A stretch of 47,066 nucleotides of DNA from Mnemiopsis leidyi (lineage: Eukaryota > Ctenophora > Tentaculata > Lobata > Bolinopsidae). The stretch lies in contig JH153181.1 in the NCBI GenBank assembly GCA_000226015.1, positions 1 through 47,066 of the forward strand, read 5' to 3'. The notes under the pieces are model-generated. The model was not told where the DNA came from and did no database searches. It saw only the letters and a list, made by a program, of their open reading frames with translations. Shown piece after piece: positions 11,287 to 21,205 of this stretch. A program made the position numbers and the translations under genes. Each line of letters begins with the position of its first letter. Positions within the stretch are counted from its first letter, which is position 1.

Positions 11287-14200
11287 ATGAAGTATTCATA
11301 TTCAGAATGTGAGCGAGCCTGCTGCAGAGAGAATAGAGGCTACACGATGATCAGAAAAGACAAGGAAGCTCTCACCAGCCAAATGTCGACCTCCAGTGGC
11401 AAGGCAAGGAAGAAGATGCGACCTAGAGGCTCAATGCCATCTTCGTGGTTCACTCTCCCCACCGATCTTCAAGCCATGGAGGTTTTTTTTCAGGATAAAC
11501 CATTTTTAATCGTTATACTAATACGATTTGTATTTTATTCGTATAGCCTACTGAGCTACTTGTCCCACGGCCATATGACTTTGAGCAATGACCTGGCGAA
11601 ACTGCCTGTGACTTTTTTATGATTTCATCTGAATTTGTTCTCTGATTTATGTGAACGTATGAATTTAGTGGTTTCCAATCGCTATAATTGTCGGTTTTAC
11701 ATCAAGTGAAACTTGAAATGGAGCAAAATGTGATTTCGTTTAAATAAAATTAAGTGTAAACTGTAAAGTTTATGTAACATTTACTAAACAGGACAAAGTT
11801 GAAGAGGAGCTGCTGGCTTCTCGAGAAGAGAGTAGAGAGAAGTGGTCGAGTCAGTATTCCTTCTTTTTGGGTCTCATAGGAAGTGCCGTTGGACTCGGGA
11901 ATATCTGGCGGTTTCCTTCCTTAATCGCGATGTAAGAACAGCACAGCTTTCTTTCTGGCGGAAGTGTGTTCTCTTATTCATCAAAGAATTCAATATTCTA
12001 ATTATCGAAAACTGATGAGAAATCTTAAAACCGACCTAGCACACTCTACCTTTCAAAACCTTCAGGTTTGGTGGTGGACCATTTATCGTGGCATACATAG
12101 TCGTCCTCCTTCTTATCGGACTCCCCATGATGACTTTGGAGTTGACTCTTGGTCAGAAGTTCCAGGGCGGGGACGTTGACGCTTTCGGGGCCATCAACCC
12201 ACGTTTTAGGTAAGGATACGTTTCTAGGGTATGCGCTTGCCAGCGCTGGCAGCGCTGTGATTTCATCGAGACTTAGGTTTTAGGATGGTATTAGAATTAT
12301 TATTGTGCTTATTGAAAGTAAAACTTATCCAATATCGATTCCGAAATCGATTCCGTATCCCGACAAGAAGGACTAGAAGGAAAAAAATATGACATCGATC
12401 ACGTCATTAATTCGTCCTCAGAGGTATTGGCGTGGCCTCAGTGCTGAGTTCCTTCATTGCATCCACAAACTACACAGTCATTCTCTCCTGGGCTGCAATC
12501 TACTTCTTTGAGAGCATGATGCCCTCGCTCCCTTACTCCATTCACTCGAAAGAGGAGAATCCCGAGGGGAAGTACTCTTTCGATCGCTACATCTACGGAG
12601 CTAAAGTTCACTTCAATAGCACTCATTTCGGTAATTTTTCTGTTGAGAACGTCATCATTTTTTTAAAAAGTTTATGAATTGATTTAGGGCAGTTGTATGG
12701 CAGAAATTATTGATAAAACTAGAAGTGGAACTGCCTTTAAAGAGGTGCTGAATTAAAGCAGTCACTCCTTATATGCAGACCTTTATTACCGTTTTCCCAT
12801 CACAAACCAACAATGTTTTTCAGGGGCAAACTCTTTGGACGAAGTCCATGGAAATTTTAACTGGAAGTCTTTTGGAGCTCTACTCCTAATATGGCTTCTG
12901 ATATATGCCTGTATCTTCAAAGGAATCCGTATCGTCAGCCATGTGGTCAAAGTTACAGCAACGGTTCCTGTAATCATCATCATCATCCTAGCTATTATGG
13001 GTAAGGAACAAAGTCGAAACCGTCGTGGCGTCGTTGATAAGTTTCTAATCAAATAAATGGATGCACGCAAAAAGATTTAACATTTTCTTTATAGATATAA
13101 ATCTCAATTAATCGAAATTTAAATGTGGACATAGTTTGGCTGCATAAACTTCATAGTCAGAAAAAAGGTAGACAGGAAAATCCCTCTAAAGCTTTAAACA
13201 TATAGAGATTTTCAAACATAAGGTTAAGGCAACTATATAGCTTATCTAATATGAGACTGATATAATCGATCTGAGATTAAAACCAAGACTTGTGATTTTA
13301 AACATGAATATTCCGAATTCTGAATCCTTCTGAGGATTGTTCCGTTCCTCTTTTGTTAATTCCTCCTGTTAAAGAAGACTCTCGCCGTGGAACACATTGA
13401 AACATCCTCCTTGGAAGACTTCTAACAAACGTTCTCATATCTTTTCTTCTAAAGAAGTAGACCAACGGATTTAGAGCAGAATTGAGAGGAATGATCAGCC
13501 ATAAAATTAACACCCCCAGTAACTTCGTGGACCACGTTGGTTTGGTCGGTTGTTGCCCGGGTCGCTTGAAAATGATAACGAACAAACAAATCCCGAAGAG
13601 GAAGTTGCACACGAGGAACGAGGCAGACAGGATAAGAATGGTAACAGTACCCCTCCTACTCGATCTAGTCATGGACTTTTGGTTGTAACTGTTGTTTCTT
13701 CCAGAAACTGGCTTTTTCGAGGTAATTAGCAGTTCCCAAGTCAGTAAGACACTAGAGAGACTGTTTGTAACGACTGCCAGGAACAGAACAGACACCATTG
13801 CCGCGTTGTGGAATTTAAGGTAGAGGGCTAGATTGTCTCTATCGAAGAAGAAAAAATAAACTCTAAGGACCTCTCTTAGTATTTCTTGGAATATGAAAAT
13901 TATTGAAGCAGCGAAAATAAATTTATTTTTTACTTGGTAGTATGGGAAGCGAATGGCAATATATCGCAAAGCTCCAAGAAGGCATGTGGCAAGAGCAGTG
14001 CACTCGATACCCAAGTTGAAAAAAGCGTAGCTTATCCTGAAGGGAAGCTGAGGATATCCACACAGGGGTGCTTTACAGAAGTAAAGTACAACCGATGGTA
14101 CAAGGGCCGAACACAACAACAAATCGAATGCATTGAGCATGATAAAAATACGTCTACTCAAACTTTTCTCTGCTCTCGATACAAAATAGGACAGTGAGGC

Positions 14201-16497
14201 CAGGTTTAAAAGTCCCCCTGTCAATCCAACCAACCCGCTAAAAACTGAAATTATCAGAGCAATAGATTTTGATTGTGTCACTTCAAAAGTCATTGGCACG
14301 GTGCTGTTTTCTGCAGCCATCGCTTATTGATGTACAACCAGGGCGACCGGCGAGCTAAGAGCTATCCAATTCAACAGGAATTGAGAGCAAAATTGTATAG
14401 TACTGTACCGACATGCATATTTCTGTATCGCTAGACAATGAGTTGGACATTAAAACTAAAGATCAATACCAACACTCGGCCGTTGTCTGTTGCACAATAG
14501 GAGAATAGTCGAATATTTTCCTGGAACGGAACATTATGTATTGTCTCAGGGGAATAGGCCAAACGAATAATTCCCTCCCAAGAACTGATCACATATTTAT
14601 CACAAAGTATTGTAGTATTTCAACGTGGAAGTGTTGGACTGACGAAGATTACTTGTTCAATATGTTCACCTCAGGCTCAGCTGCAATAATAAATTATCAA
14701 ACCTGGAGTTCCCGAACTGTAGCTGGGCACACAATCAAAAACGGACATATGACATAATGACAAATAAATCCCGCAGGTTCGTTCCAAGAAGGAGCGACTA
14801 ACGGTATCATGGTATATCTCGGAATGTCTGAGGAGAACGTAGCAGTTGGGGTGGACTCCTCCGCTCCGTCCTCCTGGTCCGTTCTCGGAAACAAGGATAT
14901 CTGGATCAGAGCTATTGGTCAAGTCTTTTTCTCTCTCGGTCTCTGCATGGGCTGCGTCACCGCTTACAGCTCTTTCAATCCGAAGAACCAGAACATTTCT
15001 AGAGATGGGAAGATTATTTGCATCAGGTGAGTGTCTTGATACGATGTTTGAACATACTTTGAAGAAAGTTTAAAAAGCAATACTCACTGTATATGATTCT
15101 TGATTTACATTTCTATTGCCCATCATTATTGAGTAGATTAACCCAGACAAGTTTAAGACTTGTTTTAATTAGGTCTCCTAAAAATCTTCTCCTTATCAGT
15201 GATTTTGTGGCTTCGCTACTGGCTGGAGTTAGTGTATACGAAATGCTTGGCTTCGTCAAGAAAACCTGTAACGAAACAGCCGTGGACAAAACTCTCTGCA
15301 AGGACATCTACAGTAAAGGTGGTTTCGAACTAGCGTTTGTCACCTACCCTGCTGGGATTGCCATGTCCTACTCCCCCAACCTCTGGGGGATCCTCTTCTT
15401 CGGGTGTCTCCTCTTCCTTGGTATCGACAGTGCTTTCTCCATGATCATTGCTTTTACCACCGTCATTGAGGACGCCTGGTTTGCGAAAAGATGGAAGCTG
15501 ACCAAGCCAGTACTCACCGCTATAGTGTGCATTGTTGGGTTCCTCCTTGGGTTCATCTACTTGTTCGACACTGGATACTTCTTGATGGACATCGCAGATC
15601 ACTATCTCAGTGATTGGTGTCTTATGCTTATTGGATTTGTCCAGGCAGTTGCTTGCGGATGGTTGGTGTTATTAAACCTTTTTAACCAGTTTAACGATTG
15701 ATAATATATTTCGATAAAATACGAAAAGTATAAGAACGGTTGACTCCAATCCTATTCTCAAATCTCCATATCACTTTTATAGTCACAACACACACCAATT
15801 TCCATATTTCAGGGTTTACCAGTCTCCATACCAAGCTAAGAGAGTGGGAAAGTTCTCGGTCGTCCTCTACGACATGTGCTTCTTCGTTGCAATCACTCTA
15901 GGAGTGATAATAGCTGTCAGTGGAAACGAGGACAGTGATGTGGATGTCATCTGGGTGGGTGTCTTCATCGGGATGTTCGTCTGGATCTTCGGACTGGTCG
16001 CTGCTGTCCTCCTCTCCAAGGGCAGGGTAAATGGTATAAGGGAGAAGATCTGGTGCATCGCTGGGTGGCACGGTCCCGACATGATCAGGCGGATGGTAAA
16101 CAAGGAGTATGAGCCGGAGTGGGAACCTGGCCACGCTAGGGATGAAGCTAAAGCCTTGCTCCGTTTTGACATGATCAGTCTGCCCTTCGGCTTCCTCATC
16201 AAGTACATCATACCGGGAGTGTTGCTGTTGTTGGTGGGGTTGGCACTCAGCAAGGACCTTAAGGAGCCTTACAACGGATATGCTATGGCCTGGAATCTTT
16301 TGGGTATCCTGATCGTGATATCAGTCCTGTCTTGCATGCTCATCCTCTTCCTCTTCCCCCGACTTTGGTACGACATCAAGTACAGTGGGGAAGGTGATCC
16401 AACCTTATCTTCGTGGCTAAAATGGGTGTTTATACCGAAGAGCGTCAATAGTGTTGAGGATATCAAGCTCGCAAGGAAAAGATCAGGAGGAGCATAG
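11287..16497 (+). CDS. SLC6-family Na+/Cl--coupled transporter, amino-acid type
   Basis: Eight exons join in frame: 11287-11481, 11792-11931, 12066-12209, 12422-12630, 12824-13000, 14777-15026, 15173-15661 and 15813-16497. They give about 762 residues; starting at the later in-frame ATG 11347 gives 742. TM1 carries the signature [15 protein letters not shown]2 follows with [19 protein letters not shown] and LELTLGQ, TM6 contains [17 protein letters not shown], and TM8 has [10 protein letters not shown] in place of the usual LDSQF. The acidic residue that marks monoamine transporters just before LGN in TM1 is glycine here, which points to an amino-acid-type substrate. The large extracellular loop 2 has a possible N-glycosylation site (NST) but an unusual sequence. 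The cytosolic tail is about 50 residues. The first donor (GAG|GTTTTT) is weak, so the N-terminus is the least certain part. The fifth intron (13001-14776) holds a GPCR on the opposite strand. Confidence 0.9.
13298..14320 (-). CDS. Class A GPCR, intronless, nested in SLC6 intron
   Basis: A single open frame of 340 residues with seven hydrophobic segments. The N-terminus has an NST glycosylation site. TM1 is [20 protein letters not shown], followed by NLASL, and TM2 contains LNAFDLLLC with the conserved Asp. TM3 ends in LRYIAIRF, replacing the usual DRY with LRY. The third loop is basic and Ser-rich ([14 protein letters not shown]), and TM7 has [11 protein letters not shown] with the NPxxY motif. 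The tail is basic with palmitoylatable Cys ([10 protein letters not shown]). Length and layout fit a small-ligand or peptide receptor; the ligand cannot be assigned. It lies entirely within the fifth intron of the SLC6 gene on the opposite strand. Lack of introns suggests retroposition or an old intronless GPCR lineage. The start is the first ATG (MAAENSTV). Confidence 0.88.
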   Translation of the reverse strand: MAAENSTVPMTFEVTQSKSIALIISVFSGLVGLTGGLLNLASLSYFVSRAEKSLSRRIFIMLNAFDLLLCSALVPSVVLYFCKAPLCGYPQLPFRISYAFFNLGIECTALATCLLGALRYIAIRFPYYQVKNKFIFAASIIFIFQEILREVLRVYFFFFDRDNLALYLKFHNAAMVSVLFLAVVTNSLSSVLLTWELLITSKKPVSGRNNSYNQKSMTRSSRRGTVTILILSASFLVCNFLFGICLFVIIFKRPGQQPTKPTWSTKLLGVLILWLIIPLNSALNPLVYFFRRKDMRTFVRSLPRRMFQCVPRRESSLTGGINKRGTEQSSEGFRIRNIHV

Positions 16498-17443
16498 ATT
16501 CCTTCAGATTAAAAGCAGACATCGATTTTGCCTAAAAATTCTTTTCATGATCTTATTATAGTTTTTAGGATTTTTGATGCTAATTTTGTTACGAAATTGC
16601 CAAGGCTGGACGCTCATGGTTGATAAATAGAGTTGTAAAAATACGTTCGATGTCCTCTATACCCTCAATGACGTAAACAATCCACGTTCCTTTTATTTGG
16701 AGATTCCATTATATCATATCTGGAGGGGAAATCTGAAGTTTCTTAGGTACGAAATTGGTTTGCCGAATGCGCGAATATGTAAAAAAAGTGTAAAATTAAA
16801 TATTCCCCATCACGGCGTTTTTCTATAACAAATAAAATTTACAGCACTTTGACGTTGGCATTTTTTCTTAATCAATTTCCTATGATATATTTATTTTGGA
16901 TATTTGATGCATGAAATGTAATTGATGGTCACAAATTTAGTTCTGACGCTCTATGACAATCGTCATAAATTGGTGTTACAGCGATGTGTTTGAATTTGAA
17001 TCAGCTTTCTTCATCTTGATCTGAGGTTAAATCACGAAATTTTACTTGAACAATGATCTATCAGTTTCTAGTAGCTTCAACTTCAAGTAGAATTTTCAAC
17101 AGACGAAATTCTTACAGAATTTTTGATTAAGTTTTATAAAAATGGAAAATTTTTCGATTTGACATATACTCATGGACATGACGACTAAAACCGGCAGCTC
17201 ATCTGCAGACACTGGTTAGTTAGAGTTCACTTTTAAGCTTTCAAGACGTTGTACTGGTATAATAGCTTGCATGATAATTGGTAATTAAAAGACTTAAATC
17301 AGAAGTAATTTTAAGTTTTGATAGAAATTTTTATCAGAATGAATGTATATACCTATACAATAATAGTAACAACAAAGTTGAATCAGATTAAACAAAAATC
17401 AAATCAGTAGGGCATCAATGTTAGATCAACGACTGTCTCTAGT
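16498..17443. other. Intergenic between convergent genes
   Basis: The SLC6 (+) and protease (-) genes converge here, so both 3' UTRs must lie in this stretch. An AATAAA lies near 16830 for the plus strand. No coding sequence is seen, and the sequence is AT-rich. Confidence 0.5.
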
Positions 17444-18206
17444 TTAGCACATGTGCTCATGTCGGCACACGCCGTCGGCGCACCTCATGGTCCCACTTGG
17501 GCAGTCTCCGTTATCCTCCTCGCCACAATTCTCCCTGCACTCTCCATCCTCACATCTCATGGTGCCAGCTTCGCAGGACTCTTCACAGGCCACTACCTTG
17601 TAGACTTTGTGGGATTCATTCGTAGAGGGCTTGCAGTTTGCAGCAGCTGAAAGCTTGAAAACTTTACCGTTGTAGAAGATTCCTGTGCATTGTTCCAGCT
17701 CCATGCACATGTTCTTGGCTTTTTGTAGCTTCCTCGTTTTCAGAGCTTTTCCATCATCTCGTTTGATCGTCTTTCCCATTTTCTGTCCAGCAACCTCCTC
17801 CCAACAGAGCGTCTTCTTCATCTGGAAAGTAAGTCTGTCCTCATCACATCCGGCCCAGATCACCACGTTGGTGTCCTCCTCAGGTTGGGCTGATCCTCCC
17901 AGAGGGTGCCAACAGAAACCACTTTCAGCATTGACCTTGAATCCTCTCTCTGTTGTGCTCCAAGTAACAGCATCCTTGCACGACCCGAATCGCACCCTCT
18001 CGTCGTAATTGCTAGGGTTGGTGACTGTGAGACACTTGTCGGTGGCTCTGTCTTGGAGATAACCTTTAGAAGTGTAACAGAAGTCCCTACTGCATCCGGC
18101 ACTAGTCAGAACGGCATTCATGTCCGCTGTGTCGTCTAGATCCACACAAAGACCTCCAAAGTGCTCGATCTCACCACAATTCACGTCAGTTCCTACATCA
18201 AACTCT

Positions 18207-18238
<32 letters not shown>

Positions 18239-19727
18239 TTCTCCATCTTCATTATCCCAGCCATCGCAGGTTTGTCCAGCTTTGCAGGCCAGGGCAGGAG
18301 CTTGAGCCCAACCGTTTATACCGCAGATGTTGTCCTGAGCGCGGCTCATTTTGATGTAGCCAGCATCTCCCCAGCTAGCTCCCCAAGAGTTCCTGACATT
18401 CCAGTACCCTGGAGCGTAACCAGTTACCGTGACAGCGTGGTTTGCTGCTCCTGAACAGTCGCAATTCTTCGCCGTGGTGCACTCGAATACTCCTGAAATA
18501 TGTTTGGTCGTAAAAATCTGATTATTGAATGACGTATACTTTTTTAAATTTACGATATTCCAAGGGCAAATTAGTTTAAAAACGTATATCATAATATATA
18601 TCTGAACATCATACCAAAGACACTTCTATATAACTTCTAATTCGGAGGACTGTAAGATAAAGAGTAAAAATAAGACTAACCAGTTCGGTAGTAAGAGAAG
18701 TCGTTGTTGACCATGATGGCGACAGTTACAACACCCTCCACTACTCCCTCAGCAAGTTTGGCATCAGATCCTCTGTACCACGTTATACCAGTGAAATCAG
18801 CCTTAGTCATGGCATTCTCCACCCCCTCCATGTTGCAGCTTCTGTCTTGTTTCATGTAAGGAAAGTCGGCCATGCTTGCCATCCGGTTTACATCCTTGCT
18901 GTAGTCGAAAGCCCAGTGCATCCAGGCTCCACTGCATCCACTGTGATTTTCAGCCCAGCTGGACTTGGTTTTGTCGTAGTAGTGCTCCATGGTACAGTCG
19001 AGATATTCCTGCTCGCTGAAAGCGACAAGATCCCCCGTCAGAGCATAGTACCTCCCCTCCAGAGCACTGACAGCTCCGAAAGCCCAGCAACTGCCGCATG
19101 ATCCTTGGTTCTTCACTGCCGGCTGTCCCTTTCTTGCTGTCCAGCTGACATTCTCGGGAATTTGACGTTTTACTCGTCGAGTGTGCTCCTCACTCGATCT
19201 CTTGTCCAGTAGAGTGCTGATGTTCATTCGGTCGAGGTTGAGCATGTTCTTTATCTCTCCGGGCGTCATTACAGCCATGAAGTTGAGAGCAGAGGTGTAT
19301 TTGGTGTTTTTGTTGTCGTTACAGTCTTCAATAACAGTAACAGCTTTCTCAAAGTTGGCAAGTCTTTCCTCCATCTCCTTTTTGTTGGACTCGGATCTTT
19401 TTAGCAGCTTCTGCGATAGAAAATACGAGTTAGAGTAAAACACGTCTATGCTTAAAAATATTTCCAGTTTCTATATGTTAATGTAGTTAAAATACCTCAT
19501 TTTTCAACTTTCAGTCTGCAAAGATTAATTAATTGAAGTTTTGAATTGAACAATTCGACGTCGTCACGATTTCAGAATTTCCATACCTTGAGCTCATCTC
19601 CTCCTCGAAACTTGGAGTAGGCAGCAGCAAACATGCGGGGTATGTTGTCAGCGTGGTTGTACGAGTGACTGGCGGAACATCCCGCCCAAAAACCGAGCAG
19701 AGCAGAGAAAACAAACATCAACTTCAT
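17444..19727 (-). CDS. Secreted papain-family cysteine protease with lectin-like and Cys-rich tail
   Basis: Three exons (19587-19727, 18681-19410, 17444-18492) give 639 residues in frame. Residues 1-20 form a signal peptide (MKLMFVFSALLGFWAGCSA). An I29-type inhibitor propeptide follows, ending at a dibasic RRVKRQ site near residue 130. The peptidase C1 domain has the oxyanion Gln and catalytic Cys in NQGSCGSCWAF (Cys about 155), His in NHAVTVTGY and Asn in RNSWGASWG, so it should be active. After the protease come a run of glutamates, a ricin-B-like lectin segment (GYLQDRATDKCLTV ... FCWHPLGG), a Cys-containing module around AKNMCMELEQCTGIFYNGKV, and two short repeats of the form GTMRC.DG.CR. 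Animal cathepsin L is about 330 residues, so the tail doubles the size. Likely roles are extracellular digestion or defence with carbohydrate binding. The start codon lies about 45 bases downstream of a TATA box. Confidence 0.92.
18203..18244 (-). repeat. Coding GAA/GAG microsatellite (poly-Glu)
   Basis: A trinucleotide run on the coding strand of the protease gene encodes about 13 consecutive Glu between the C1 domain and the lectin-like segment. It is slippage-prone, so its length probably varies between alleles, and it would act as an acidic linker. Confidence 0.9.
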
Positions 19728-19772
19728 GGTTCAATTGCTTGTGATTGTGTGAATCCTCTTGTCGGTAGAACC

Positions 19773-19780
19773 TATTTATA
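19773..19780 (-). promoter_or_regulatory. TATA box of the protease gene
   Basis: The minus strand reads CATATAAATAGG here, with TATAAATA at these positions, about 46-53 bases before the protease ATG at 19727. With normal TATA spacing transcription would start about 20 bases before the ATG, giving a very short leader. This suits a strongly expressed digestive-type gene. Confidence 0.55.
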
Positions 19781-21205
19781 TGAGAGTGAGATAACAATAG
19801 CTATGTTCCTTTTTATCCAGTAGTGAGGTATCACTTGCAACTTTTGTTTAGGAAACAAAGGCTCGAAGGGACGTGACATAGGACACTAGTTTAAAGCTTT
19901 CTTCCAGGGCGTGGTATAACCTGGCAGCTTTTTGTCTGTAGTTCAATTCTCGTTGTTTACTTCCAATAAAGCGTGAGTAAAGACCAACCTCGTTCAAACT
20001 AAAACAAAAGGCTGTCCTCTTTATTGTTTCGTACAATACATGGTTCTAGCGCCTTTGTAAAAGGAGCTGCTAACTGCCAAGGTAATGGGCGGTCTGTTGG
20101 ACTGTTGTGTGCACAAAAATTTAAAGTTTATACAGGGTAACTAATAACTTTTTAAAGACTTTTTCTGGCGATCTTCATCACCTCAAAAACTAGCTTTATA
20201 GTCGCTTTGAAACTTTAAAGAAGTTTATCCGACTATCGTAAGTAAAGTGATCGCAGAGTCTCAAAAATGTTAACAAAGACTTTCAGAATTCATGGCACAC
20301 AGACAAATTAAACTTAATTTAGATTTTGTAACTTAGCAAAGTTGAATGTTATAGTCCATTTCAAGTCAGCATGGAGTGTTTTATGTTGTTAGTAATAATA
20401 TTTATTTAATAAATATCAATACATAAGATTATAGGCTATAAATTTAATAATTATGATAGGACTTTATAGGCTCTTGATAAACAGCAACTTTGATAAATGT
20501 TTCCTATATAGTCGACAAAATTTGAAATCATTTAGACAAATTTAAAATCAGAACTTCTTGCCAACATTAAAGAAAAATATAGTAAAGCAATATTGAAAGT
20601 TGTTTAACGGATTTAAACAAGTAGAAAGAACTTTGAAGCTATCAATCCTTAATAAGAAAATATAGAGGTAAATATATCGCATAAATTTCAGCTCTTGCAG
20701 TCCTGATAAGTCTTTTTTTCGAAATTAAGAAACCGGAAGGTAAGAAATTCAACTTATTACGTTGTAAATGGTAAACTACTAAGAGTTCAATTTGAATTAG
20801 TCTTCAAATATGCATTTTCGTGTAATGATTTTGCGCTTTTTTCACTATTTCCAGGGGACTTGAGATTTCAGTCACCATTACATCACTTTGCGATCTGTCC
20901 ATTCATAAACTCATAGGGTAAATTTCAATTTAAGGGGACAACGAAATGCGATCATATCAGTAAATTTTCAGAGTCCTTATAGTTTGATAGTAGGATGAGT
21001 ATTGAGTAATTGCTCGAGAAATCAAATAAATCATCAACAAACTGACCAAAAATAAATTCTATTGCTCGCTACTTTCACAGTCGTGGTAAAATAATGATTC
21101 CAACATTTACAACCATAACCTTCTCGAAATCCAGCTTTCCGACTTAAGTATAAGTATTAAGTATAATACCAGCTAAAATGTTTCAGCTGATGGTGCTACT
21201 CAAAG
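19781..21205. other. Intergenic, nothing recognised
   Basis: AT-rich sequence between the protease promoter and the 3' end of the next minus-strand gene. No open frame shows a motif or supported splice sites. Confidence 0.5.

Noticed and set aside
17685..18454. Plus-strand Ser- and Phe-rich open frames
   Set aside because: They are antisense shadows of the protease exon; the Ser/Phe runs come from the poly-Glu microsatellite.
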